Source: Streptomyces sp. CB02400
GTDB lineage: Bacteria > Actinomycetota > Actinomycetes > Streptomycetales > Streptomycetaceae
Direction of reading: 5' to 3'
NCBI RefSeq assembly: GCF_001905725.1
Contig: NZ_LIWB01000004.1
Coordinates: 372,001-436,000, forward strand
DNA length: 64,000 bases
The position numbers and the translations under genes are program-made. The notes beneath the pieces were generated by a model, which saw only the letters and a program-made list of their open reading frames with translations, was not told the DNA's origin and searched no databases. This document shows positions 44,256-52,623 of the stretch, in pieces (the first letter of the stretch is position 1; each line of letters begins with the position of its first letter).

Positions 44256-45068
44256 GTGACAACCATTACTGAGGAAGATCGCCACCTCAGACGGATCCTC
44301 GCCTTGCTGGACAGTGCCAGGCCGTTCGAGAGCCTCACCCAGTCCGACTCACGGCAATGGCAGGTCCAGCCCGGCAGTGCCCTAGCCGGGGACGACGCGA
44401 AAACCGACCCCTATCAGGTGTCGCACAACGTCTGGAACGCTCTGAGCGTGGCCGTCGGCCACCTGCACTGCTTCCGCTCCACGTTCGCGGACGACGTAAA
44501 GGACAAGTCGGTACCGATCGCGCTCCACACCCACGGGCAATATTCGCTTCTACGCGGGGCCTTCGAGAACAGCGCCCGCGCGGTATGGATGCCTGGTCCT
44601 GCCCAGCGCCTGATACGGGTGCAGCAGCGGCTGTGCATTCAGGCCGGTGAGCACAAGAACTCCGACCGCATGAGAGCGCTGCTCCAGCAACAGCCCAAGC
44701 GACCACTGGATGTACGGATGCAGCAGCTGACGGACCTCGTCATACATGCAGGCACAGACGCGGCCGACGCAAAAAGGGCTCTCAGGCCAGTGCCTTACTC
44801 GGAGGTCGTGCGAGAGGCAGGAGCTCTCATGTCCATGGGAGCCGCCGAGGCCGAGGCCGTGTGGAGCAGCTGCAGTTCACTAGCCCACGGTGACGGCTAC
44901 GGCACGCTCAGCGTCCTGGAACGCAACATCGTGGACACCCAGAGACGCGTGCATCTCACGCAGGTCACCAGCTCAACCATGGTGCTGTTCTGGGCCACAG
45001 ACCGCACCGTCGCGATGATGCAGCGCGGCTTTGACCTATTCAAAGAACGCGCCACCTGCCATCGCTGA
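44256..45068 (+). CDS. hypothetical protein
   Basis: This soluble, largely helical 270-residue protein starts at GTG 44256. No catalytic motif was recognised. A conserved-looking QYSLLRGAFENSARAVW and a late CSSLAHGDGYGTLSVLERN are the most distinctive parts. Local GC and codon bias are visibly lower than in the rest of the window, suggesting separate acquisition. A TTGACG element at 44190-44195 may belong to its promoter. It lies just after the broken arsC-trxB junction. Confidence 0.7.
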   Translation: MTTITEEDRHLRRILALLDSARPFESLTQSDSRQWQVQPGSALAGDDAKTDPYQVSHNVWNALSVAVGHLHCFRSTFADDVKDKSVPIALHTHGQYSLLRGAFENSARAVWMPGPAQRLIRVQQRLCIQAGEHKNSDRMRALLQQQPKRPLDVRMQQLTDLVIHAGTDAADAKRALRPVPYSEVVREAGALMSMGAAEAEAVWSSCSSLAHGDGYGTLSVLERNIVDTQRRVHLTQVTSSTMVLFWATDRTVAMMQRGFDLFKERATCHR

Positions 45069-45174
45069 CTTCAACTCCTCGGCGGTGACCACGTCGCTTC
45101 GGATGCCCCCAACAAACTAGACGCACGGCACACGTTCAGAAGGCACTGCCGTTGCCGAGGGAGACGCTCAAGTC

Positions 45175-46252
45175 ATGAGTAATGATCGTGAGTTCAGGAT
45201 GGCCGATGGCGCGGAGCTTGTGAGCCGCCAAGACGAACCGTTCGAGATACGGGTGAGTATCCCTTTCGACGACAGCGGGTTCGTAGGCCGACAGTGCCCG
45301 GACTGTTCGTTGGTCTTCCGCATGGATGCCGAGCAGTACAAGGCACTGCCTGATGACCTGACCTTGTGGTGCGTCTACTGCGGACACCACGCGGAGCACT
45401 CAGAATTCATCACCGAACAGCAGCGCAACCGCGTCATGCGAGCCACAGGTGACTTCGCCATGCAAACCGTGAGTCAAGAATTGGCCAAGGCGTTCGGCGA
45501 GTTGTCCCGCGGCATGCGCGGTGGCAGCTCCTCGTTCTCATACAAGTCCCGCCCCTTCTATCCTCGCCCGCTTCCGGAGATCGACGAGGAGCAACTCGTC
45601 CGCGTGCGCACCTGTCGCCGGCTGCCAAAACGACTATGCAGTGTTCGGAGAACACCGGTACTGCCCCGTGTGCGGGCAACTCCCGGCAGCGTCGATCGCC
45701 TTCGATGCCCTCCAGGCGGATACCGCCCGGCTGGACGCGCTGGAGACCCTGCCCTCTGACGCGAAGGCCCTCCTCCGCGAGCAGGGAGTTTTCACGCGCA
45801 ACTGGGTCGACACCGTTGAGAACGTGGTTGGAGCCGTGGAAGCTCTGGCTTCATCCCTCTTCCGCTCGGCCGTACCCAACGCAGACAGCCTCCTGAACGG
45901 CAAAGGCGCCATCTTCCAACGCCTCGACCATATGGCCGACCTCATCGTCGCAGCAGGATTCGCCGACCTGCGGACGAACCTTGGCACGCAGACGTGGCAG
46001 CGTCTCCTCGAAACCTGGGCCGCCCGACACGTCTTCACCCACAACGACGGCATTGTGGACCAGAAGTACTTGACTCGGGTGCCGGGGTCGTCCGCACGGA
46101 TCGGCCAATGCCTCGTACTCACCGACACTACGTGCCGTCGAGCTCTGGACGATGCCAAAGCCCTGTGTGAATGCCTCATCGACGTGCTTCGTCAGGCGCC
46201 CGCGAGGGCACATCCAGGGCACGTGAGCCTGGGAGACGGCGTTGGCCCGTGA
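45175..46252 (+). pseudogene. zinc-ribbon hypothetical gene split by a frameshift
   Basis: ATG 45175 reads a protein with a Cys pair set (GRQCPDCSLVF ... LWCVYCGHH) up to EEQLVRVRTC near 45616. The continuation GCQNDYAVFGEHRYCPVCG to the stop at 46252 is in the next frame. Removing one C near 45617 would give RTCAGCQNDY and a second zinc ribbon, C-x2-C ... C-x2-C, yielding one protein of about 358 residues. The C-terminal 150 residues are helical without known motifs (AARHVFTHNDGIVDQKYL). Function is unknown. The break could be a true mutation or a sequence error. Confidence 0.75.
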
Positions 46253-46331
46253 GAACTACCGAAAGCAGTTTCCGCAGGTCAACGCACACTTCACCGAGAA
46301 GGACCAGGTCAGCGCACCACCGTGTCCGATC

Positions 46332-46500
46332 GCTGCACGAGTGGCAGGACTTCTCGCACCGGCTGCACGAGGCGGGGCATCAGGCTTATTGCCTGGTGTG
46401 GCCCTGAGCCGGGGTTTCGTAGGGGTCGGGCGGGGTCTTCGGGCCCCGCCCATTTCCGTGCCGGAGAGGTGCCGTCAGGTGGCCGGGGCGCGTTGGTTTT
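46332..46500. repeat. right copy of 169-bp direct repeat (candidate attR)
   Basis: It repeats 12092-12260. It includes the last 25 codons of the conserved gene ([15 protein letters not shown] on) without the rest of that gene. The preceding bases 46253-46331 do not match the intact gene, so the repeat starts abruptly at 46332. Confidence 0.85.
46428..46451 (+). terminator. second copy of the 12188 terminator
   Basis: A GGGCGGGGTC / GGCCCCGCCC stem with TTCG loop is here fully paired, followed by ATTT. It probably stops readthrough from the island into the Rieske gene. Confidence 0.7.
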
Positions 46501-46637
46501 GCCGGGGTGCTGATGTGCCGCGGGTGGTGGGCGGTCGTTGTCTGCCTCCGGACGCCGTGCGCCAAGCCATGGGCGAGGGCCGACTCCGCGTTCTGGGCCG
46601 GCTGTTTGTCCCCTGCCGTCGGGGGGACCCTCCGCCC

Positions 46638-47594
46638 ATGAGCAAGAAGCCAGGTCGCCGCCGTATGGGCCAGAACCGGATGCTGTGGCTGCTCGACGCC
46701 CTGGAGCGTGATCCCAGGGCGGACGCGGCGATCGACAAGCTCGCCAGGAGCGTGCGAGCGCTCCTGCCAGGCCGGACGCGAGACGCGTTGCACGGCAGGT
46801 GGCTGGGGCATCCTGTGCACCCCCTGATGGTCCAGGTGCCGATCGGCACCTGGATGTCCGCCGCCGTGCTCGACCTGTGTCCCGGCCGCGACCGGGAGGC
46901 CGGTCTCCTCGTGGGCGTCGGGCTGGCCGCGGCCGGCCCCGCCGCGTTGGCGGGCGCGGCCGACTGGGCCGAACTGCATCGTCAGCAGAAACGGGTGGGG
47001 CTGGTGCACGCCGTGACCAACACGGCGGCCGTGGGACTGTACGGCGCCTCGCTCCTCTGCCGCCTCACCGGACGGGCCGGAGCGGGCCGCGCGTACGGCT
47101 TCCTCGGGCTGACGGCGGTCGGCCTGGGAGGCATGCTGGGCGGCCACCTGGCATACCGGCAGGCTTCCGGCGCCAACCACGCCGAGGAAGTACCGCACGT
47201 CGTCGGCGAAGGCTGGCACAGGATCGGCACCGTGGACGAGTTCCCCGCCGGCCGGCCCGTGCGGCGCGCCGTGGACGACGTGCCGGTCCTGGTGGTGCGC
47301 GAGACCGGGGGGACCTTCCACGCCCTGGCCGAGCGGTGCAGTCATCTGGCGGGCCCGTTGTCCGAGGGCACGATCGCCGACGGGTGTGTCCAGTGCCCCT
47401 GGCACGGCAGCGTCTTCCGGCTCTCGGACGGCTGGAACGTCCGCGGACCCGCCACCGCGCCCCAGCCCGCCTTCGACACCCGCGTCGTCGACGGACACGT
47501 GGAGATCAGCCTGCGCCGTGCGGACGGGACGGAGAGCCCGGCCGAGGCACCGGAGCGGGCAGGAGAGGACGAAGGCCATGGTCCCGGCATCTGA
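46638..47594 (+). CDS. DUF2231 membrane domain fused to a Rieske [2Fe-2S] domain
   Basis: This 318-residue protein starts at ATG 46638; an in-frame ATG at 46569 is possible. Residues about 55-190 are a DUF2231-type bundle of four hydrophobic segments (LGHPVHPLMVQVPIGTW first). Residues 200-300 are a Rieske domain with both ligand boxes: CSHLAGPLSEG (Cys-x-His) and CVQCPWHGSVF (Cys-x2-His). The Rieske part resembles dioxygenase/nitrite reductase ferredoxins rather than the bc1 subunit. It is probably a membrane-linked electron carrier, partner unknown. It overlaps the DUF1360 gene by 17 bases. Confidence 0.88.
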   Translation: MSKKPGRRRMGQNRMLWLLDALERDPRADAAIDKLARSVRALLPGRTRDALHGRWLGHPVHPLMVQVPIGTWMSAAVLDLCPGRDREAGLLVGVGLAAAGPAALAGAADWAELHRQQKRVGLVHAVTNTAAVGLYGASLLCRLTGRAGAGRAYGFLGLTAVGLGGMLGGHLAYRQASGANHAEEVPHVVGEGWHRIGTVDEFPAGRPVRRAVDDVPVLVVRETGGTFHALAERCSHLAGPLSEGTIADGCVQCPWHGSVFRLSDGWNVRGPATAPQPAFDTRVVDGHVEISLRRADGTESPAEAPERAGEDEGHGPGI

Positions 47595-48120
47595 CGGCCG
47601 TATCACGGAGCGCCTGAAGCGACGGCTGCGACGCGTCGAACGCACCTACTCGGCGGGAGAAGACCGCCCGCTGCGCGGCTACGCGGCGGCCATGACGGCT
47701 TTCGGCGTCTACACGGCGGGGTGGGCGACGGTGGTCAAGATGCGCGGTCGTCCCGTGCCGGACCGGCCCGCGCCCTGGGACGTGGCACTGACCGCGGTGG
47801 CCACCTTCCGACTGAGCCGACTGCTGAGCAAAGCGTCGGTGACCAGCCCGCTGAGGGCCCCCCTCACCACGTTTCAGGGCTCGCAGGGGCCGGCCGAGCT
47901 GCACGAGGAGGCACGGTCCGAAGGCGCCAAGAGCACGGCCGGCGAGCTGGTGACGTGCCCGTTCTGCATGAGCGTCTGGGTGGCCTCGACCCTCACCGCC
48001 GGACAGCTGCTCTGGCCGCGCGCCACCCGCACCGCCATGGGGGCGCTCACCGCGCTGGCCGGCGCGGACGCCCTGCAGCTGACGTACAGCGCGCTGGTGG
48101 CCAAGTCGACCGGCGAGTGA
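47578..48120 (+). CDS. DUF1360 membrane protein
   Basis: This 180-residue protein starts at ATG 47578 inside the end of the Rieske gene, so the two are coupled. It has four hydrophobic segments, the DUF1360 pattern WDVALTAVATFRLSRLLSKASVTSPLR and the Cys motif LVTCPFCMSVWVAS. The family is widespread in sporulating bacteria, but no function is established. Confidence 0.88.
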   Translation: MVPASDGRITERLKRRLRRVERTYSAGEDRPLRGYAAAMTAFGVYTAGWATVVKMRGRPVPDRPAPWDVALTAVATFRLSRLLSKASVTSPLRAPLTTFQGSQGPAELHEEARSEGAKSTAGELVTCPFCMSVWVASTLTAGQLLWPRATRTAMGALTALAGADALQLTYSALVAKSTGE

Positions 48121-48127
48121 CCACTTC

Positions 48128-48658
48128 TCACACGCCCGACCGCCCCCGGGGCGGAGGTCCTACGTCGGGGTGACGGCCGGAGTGCAGCGCGGCGTGGCGC
48201 TGTCCCGGGCCGGGACCCGAGCGGGCGGCCAAGGCGTCGGCGACGGCACCGGTCGCGAAGGCGTACACCGTCTTGTGCAGCAGGTCGACGACCAGTTCAC
48301 GACGCGGCCAGGTCTGGGGCGGGGCACCGACACCGGTGGCGTTCTCCAGGATCTGGTCACTGGTGACGCGGACGACGGCGAACTTCCCCGACGACCAGGG
48401 CCCGCGCAGCCCGGCGTGCGCCATCACCGACCGCAGCACGCCGAGGAGGGCACCCTGCCCCACGTGCATGGCCAGGTTCACCGGCACGGGCTGACGACCG
48501 GGATGCTCCCGCATGCCGGTCAGACGTTCCAAGGTGCGGGCGGGCACGTGGGAGTCACGGCGGCCGGTCAGCCGTTGCTCCGCCTTCTCGCCCAGCGTCA
48601 TCACCAGCACCCCGGCCGTGCCGGCCACCAGCCCTTGCCACAGCGCGCGCTTCATCAT
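48128..48658 (-). CDS. hypothetical membrane-anchored protein
   Basis: This 176-residue protein starts at ATG 48658 (MMKRALWQGLVAG); TTG 48676 is possible. It has an N-terminal hydrophobic helix (LWQGLVAGTAGVLVMTLGEK), then HVPARTLERLTGMREHPGRQ and a second hydrophobic stretch (MHVGQGALLGVLRSVM). I recall similar Streptomyces proteins but no function. It converges with DUF1360 with seven bases between stops. Its middle 375 bases are duplicated at 57161-57535. Confidence 0.7.
   Translation of the reverse strand: MMKRALWQGLVAGTAGVLVMTLGEKAEQRLTGRRDSHVPARTLERLTGMREHPGRQPVPVNLAMHVGQGALLGVLRSVMAHAGLRGPWSSGKFAVVRVTSDQILENATGVGAPPQTWPRRELVVDLLHKTVYAFATGAVADALAARSGPGPGQRHAALHSGRHPDVGPPPRGRSGV
48188..48562. 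repeat. 375-bp direct repeat, copy 1
   Basis: It is identical to 57161-57535 except at 48221 (G) / 57194 (A). It lies wholly within the 48128-48658 gene. The copies are in the same orientation, 8973 bases apart. Confidence 0.92.
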
Positions 48659-48947
48659 GCCCCGGCGAGTACCCAAGGCTCCCCGACCTACCTGCTCCCC
48701 GGCCTCGCCCGGCGGCCGTCACCGTCCTGTCCGGGAGGCCGCGGAAGCCTGCGCCGGACGGCGGCCGCCGGGCACCGAGGCGGAGGGCACCCGCAGGCGG
48801 GGGCGGGCCGTCCGTGTCCCGGCGTGCGGGAGGGCTCCGCGTACTCGCGGCCCCGCCTTGTCCCGACCGTCACCGTTTCATGCGGGTGACCACGGAAACC
48901 CGGCGCCCGACGGTGGCCGCCGGGACACCGGAAGCGGAGGGCGTTCG

Positions 48948-49412
48948 ATGAAGAAGCTGTGGTGGGCGGTTCCGGTCGCGGTCGCCGGGGCGGCGGCCGT
49001 GCGGCGGTCCCGGCCGGCGCACCGGGCCGACGAGCGGGCGGGCGACCGCTGGCTCACCGTGACGGTCAACCGGCCGCCCACGGACGTGGGGTCCGAGGGG
49101 AAGCCGCCACCGCCCCTGGACGACCTGGCGGAACGGATCGACGTGCGGATCCGCCCGGCGCCGGGCGACCGCGGCACGGAACTGGCCGCACGGTTCAAGG
49201 AGCCCGTGCCCGCCGCGTCCACCTCCGTGCCCTCGCGTCTGGCCGGGCAGGACCCGCGTCAGGAACTGCGGCGCGCGCTGCGCGACGCGAAGTCCCTGCT
49301 GGAGGCGGGCGAGGTACTGCGGCCCGACGCGCCGCCCACGACCCGCTCCACACCGGGCGGCAAGCTGGTCGAGGTGTTCACCCGTCGCTCCGGTGGGGAG
49401 GGAGTGCTGTGA
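48948..49412 (+). CDS. hypothetical membrane-anchored protein
   Basis: This is a 154-residue protein with a start well defined by GGAGGGCGTTCG before ATG 48948. A short hydrophobic N-terminus (LWWAVPVAVAGAAAV) probably anchors it. The rest is a small alpha/beta domain with WLTVTVNRPPTDV, PPPLDDLAERIDVRIRPAPG, TELAARFKEP and RQELRRALRDAKSLLEAGEV. That is like the polyketide-cyclase/SRPBCC accessory proteins I recall beside Zn-dehydrogenases, but the assignment is open. It overlaps the dehydrogenase gene by four bases (GTGA). Confidence 0.75.
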   Translation: MKKLWWAVPVAVAGAAAVRRSRPAHRADERAGDRWLTVTVNRPPTDVGSEGKPPPPLDDLAERIDVRIRPAPGDRGTELAARFKEPVPAASTSVPSRLAGQDPRQELRRALRDAKSLLEAGEVLRPDAPPTTRSTPGGKLVEVFTRRSGGEGVL

Positions 49413-50584
49413 AGGCGCTGTGCTGGGAAGGCGTGAACAAGCTGTCCGTCGAGCAGGTCCCCGACCCGGAGCCGCGCAACGACCAGGACGTCGTCGTGCG
49501 GCTGATCGCGGGCACCACCTGCGGCTCCGACCTGCACCTCATCGGCGGCTACATCCCGGCCATGCGCGCCGGCGACGTCATCGGCCACGAGTTCGTCGGC
49601 GAGGTCGTCGAGACCGGCTCCGCCGTACGCAAGCACAAGGTCGGCGACCGGGTCGTCGTCTGCTCCTTCGTCGGCTGCGGACGCTGCTGGTACTGCGCCA
49701 ACGACCTGTGGTCCCTGTGCGACAACACCAACACCAACCCCGGCATCGGCCAGGCCCTCTTCGGCTACGAGGCCGCCGGCATCTTCGGCTACTCGCACGC
49801 CATGGGCGGCCTGCGCGGCAGCCACGCCGAGTACGTCCGCGTCCCCTTCGCCGACTACGGCGCCTTCAAGATCCCCGAGGGCATCGACGACACCAGCGCC
49901 CTGTTCGTCTCCGACTCCGTGCCCACCGGGTGGATGGGCGCCGACCTGGCCGGGGTGAAGCCCGGTGACGTGGTCGCCGTCTGGGGCTGCGGCGCCGTGG
50001 GGCAGATGGCCGCCCGGGCGGCGATCCTGAAGGGCGCCGAACGGGTCATCTCCATCGACCGCATCCCCGAGCGGCTGGCCATGACCGAGCGGTACGCCGG
50101 CGCGGAGACCATCGACTACACCACCACCGACGTCGCCGCGGAACTGCGCGAGCGCACCGGCGGACGCGGCCCCGACGTGTGCATCGAGGCCGTCGGCATG
50201 GAGGCCCACAGCGACGGTCCGATGCACCTGTACGACCAGGCCAAGCAGCAGCTCCGCCTCCAGACCGACCGGCCCACCGCCGTACGCCAGGCCATCCACG
50301 CCTGCCGCAAGGCCGGCACCGTCTTCGTCCTGGGCGTCTTCGCGGGCGCCGTCGACAAGTTCCCGCTCGGCGCCGTGATCAACAAGGGGCTCACCGTGCG
50401 CGGCGCCCAGATGCACGGCCAGCGCTACATCCCCATGCTGCTCGACCGGCTCGCCGCGGGCGAGATCCAGACGTCCCACCTGGCTACCCACAGCCTCTCG
50501 CTCGACGACGCGCCCACGGCGTACGACATGTTCAAGGAGAAGACCGACGGTTGCGTACGCGCCGTCATCCGCCCCCAGCCCTGA
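49409..50584 (+). CDS. zinc-dependent alcohol/formaldehyde dehydrogenase
   Basis: This is a 391-residue medium-chain dehydrogenase. Catalytic zinc ligands lie in TTCGSDLHLIGG (Cys), GHEFVGEVVETG (His, Glu) and the following region. The structural zinc loop is GCGRCWYCANDLWSLC, and the NAD(P) Rossmann motif is WGCGAVGQMAARAA. The insertion pattern resembles glutathione-independent formaldehyde dehydrogenases. It starts at GTG 49409, coupled to the preceding anchored protein. The substrate is probably a small aldehyde or alcohol generated under stress (inference). Confidence 0.92.
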   Translation: MKALCWEGVNKLSVEQVPDPEPRNDQDVVVRLIAGTTCGSDLHLIGGYIPAMRAGDVIGHEFVGEVVETGSAVRKHKVGDRVVVCSFVGCGRCWYCANDLWSLCDNTNTNPGIGQALFGYEAAGIFGYSHAMGGLRGSHAEYVRVPFADYGAFKIPEGIDDTSALFVSDSVPTGWMGADLAGVKPGDVVAVWGCGAVGQMAARAAILKGAERVISIDRIPERLAMTERYAGAETIDYTTTDVAAELRERTGGRGPDVCIEAVGMEAHSDGPMHLYDQAKQQLRLQTDRPTAVRQAIHACRKAGTVFVLGVFAGAVDKFPLGAVINKGLTVRGAQMHGQRYIPMLLDRLAAGEIQTSHLATHSLSLDDAPTAYDMFKEKTDGCVRAVIRPQP

Positions 50585-50592
50585 AGGACCGC

Positions 50593-51294
50593 ATGATCAT
50601 CAGTCGGGTCGCCCACGGACTCGCCCGGCGCCTGGCCTGGTGGCGCTCGGCACCGGCCCTGCACCCCCACGGGCTGCTGTGCACGGGGACACTGACCGTC
50701 ACCGCCCACACGGGCACCGCCTGGGGCGTGCCGTGGCTCGACCGGCCCGGCTCCTACCCGGTGACGGTGCGCTGGTCACGGGCGCTGGGCCTGCCCCGAG
50801 GGCTGCCGGACGGCCTGGGACTGGCCGTCCGCGTCGAGGACGCCGACGGACCGGGCAGCACGCTCGACCTGCTGTTCACGTCCAGCCGCCCCGGCCGGTT
50901 CGGCCGCCATCTGCCTCTCCCCCGGCCCGACGCCCTGAAGGGGCCGTACTCGACCCTGCTGTCCTACCGGGTGGGGGATCGAGAGCGCGTGCTGGCGGCT
51001 TTCCCGGTCACCGACGGCCGCCGGGACGACGTGCGGCCGACGCTGCGGCAGGAGCTCGCCCGCGGGCCCGTCCGGTTCGCACTGCGGGCGGCCGCCCCGG
51101 ACGAGCACTGGCGCACCTTCGCCAACCTGAGCCTGCAAGCCGTGCGCACCGCTCCGTCCTCCCGCACCGTGTCCTACGACCCGTACGCCCACAACCTGAC
51201 CGGTCTGCGCCCCACCGGGCGGCTGCGCCGGCTTCGCGACGCCGCGTACGCCGGTTCCCGCCACGGGCGGACCGGCGACGGTCGCGACGAGTGA
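50593..51294 (+). CDS. hypothetical protein, possibly catalase-fold related
   Basis: This 233-residue soluble protein starts at ATG 50593, nine bases after the dehydrogenase stop. The run PVTVRWSRALGLPRGLPDGL followed by GLAVRVEDADGPGSTLDLLF recalls the VRFS...D.RGMAVK strand pair of haem catalases, but the distal His and proximal Tyr are not evident, so haem catalase activity is not supported. Similar Streptomyces proteins have been labelled phosphodiesterase without proof. The role is unknown, and it is probably in one transcript with the dehydrogenase. Confidence 0.65.
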   Translation: MIISRVAHGLARRLAWWRSAPALHPHGLLCTGTLTVTAHTGTAWGVPWLDRPGSYPVTVRWSRALGLPRGLPDGLGLAVRVEDADGPGSTLDLLFTSSRPGRFGRHLPLPRPDALKGPYSTLLSYRVGDRERVLAAFPVTDGRRDDVRPTLRQELARGPVRFALRAAAPDEHWRTFANLSLQAVRTAPSSRTVSYDPYAHNLTGLRPTGRLRRLRDAAYAGSRHGRTGDGRDE

Positions 51295-51389
51295 GGTGGG
51301 TCCTCCGACGGTGGGTGCCGACCGCCGGCGGACGACAGGAGGCCCGACCGCCGGACGCGGCGGCACGGACGGCAGGACTTCCTCGGACG

Positions 51390-52073
51390 TCAGTGGCGCC
51401 CCGGACGACGGGTGGTACGGACCACGCAGAATACGACGGCCGCGGCTCCTACGGCGCCCAAGGCGACCGAGGAGGCGCGGCGGGCGACGGGGCCGCTGAC
51501 CGGCGCGAGGTCACGCAGCCGGTCGAACACGCTGAGGGGGACGCCTCGCAGGGCGTTGCCCGGCGGGCGCCGCGGCACGCCAGGGTGGGGGCGGGTCGGA
51601 GCGGTCGCCCGCACCGTCTCCCACGCGGCGCCGATCCGCCGCAACTGACGGTCGCTGAACTCGTCCCGAAGACGGGGCAGCAGCTCGTCCTCCTCGTCCC
51701 GGATGTCCTGGCGGATGAGGCTGAACGCCTGCTGGATCCACTCGGCACGCCGGGGGTCGTCGGGCGACTTCTCGACCCGTGCCACCAGATCGTTGATCGC
51801 CTGGTGCTCCTCCTCCACGTGACTGGTGAGTTCCTCGCCGTGGGGGGCCGCACGGCGCAGGAGGGGCCACAGGACGGTCTCCTCCGCGAAGGCGTGGCTG
51901 AACACCAGCTGGACGATGCCCTGCCACAAGGCGTCGAGCTCGTCGTCCGCACCACCGGCCAGCCAGCGGTTCATCATCGTGTCGAGCCGAGCGTGGTCCC
52001 TGCGCTGGCGCATCAGGATGCTGCCGTTGCCTCCCAGCGCTGCGGAATCCCGGCGGGTGATCGAGATGGTCAC
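51390..52073 (-). CDS. hemerythrin HHE-domain protein with C-terminal membrane segment
   Basis: This is a 227-residue protein with GTG 52073 after AGGAGCGGCC. The four-helix HHE domain (residues 20-150) shows RDHARLD, SHAFAEETVLWPLL, HVEEEHQAIND and RDEEDELLPRL, the ligands of a non-haem diiron site that binds O2, NO or acts in iron handling. A linker with APTRPHPGVP precedes a hydrophobic tail (SVALGAVGAAAVVFCVV), so it is probably membrane-tethered. The same APTRPHPGV tail occurs in the second hemerythrin at 53834. Confidence 0.88.
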   Translation of the reverse strand: MTISITRRDSAALGGNGSILMRQRRDHARLDTMMNRWLAGGADDELDALWQGIVQLVFSHAFAEETVLWPLLRRAAPHGEELTSHVEEEHQAINDLVARVEKSPDDPRRAEWIQQAFSLIRQDIRDEEDELLPRLRDEFSDRQLRRIGAAWETVRATAPTRPHPGVPRRPPGNALRGVPLSVFDRLRDLAPVSGPVARRASSVALGAVGAAAVVFCVVRTTRRPGRH

Positions 52074-52623
52074 GGCCGCTCCTGCCTCGCGGTGACGCCT
52101 GATACCCGGACCGGTGCCGTCCTCCGTGCCGGAGGGGCGGCCGGTCCGCAGAGTCCGGGTTCCCGTCACAGGCGCGCCCCACCGTCCGACACCGCTCCTT
52201 CTGCGACCTTTCCTTCTACGGCCTTGGTCTGCGCGCCTCCTGCGCCCGTGCCGTCGGCGTGGCCGTCGACGGAGCCTTCGTTTTCCGCCCTCGCCAGGTG
52301 CTGGAGGGGCCGTCAGGCGGCCGAAGCGCGTCGAGGGCACACCGGTGTGTCCGAGGTCGGCGCCCCCGGGTGGCGGGCGGGTCACCGTCGTCTGCCGCCG
52401 GCCGCCGTGCCGTCCGGTCCGGTGAGGTGCGGACACACTCGCCGATGAGCACGGCGTCCGCCCGCTCGGTTGGTCCACCAGGGGGAATCACGCGGCCCGC
52501 GGACCTGAGTGGTGGCTGGAAAGCGCCCGTCGTGAACAGACTGAGGACCACGTCTGTGCTCGTCGCCTGAGGCGGGGTACCCCAGCGGCGCGCGAGTCCC
52601 CTCGTCTTCAGGAGGCACCCCCC
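52074..52623. other. divergent promoter region between the two metal-protein transcripts
   Basis: 550 bases show no credible gene on either strand. GGGTAC at 52575-52580, about 45 bases before ATG 52624, resembles the -10 of stress sigma factor (sigB-type) promoters in Streptomyces, but no good -35 is at the right distance. Confidence 0.35.

Noticed and set aside
46242..46637. Upstream extension of the Rieske gene
   Set aside because: This stretch contains the duplicated gene end and terminator in other frames, and the codons are not protein-like.
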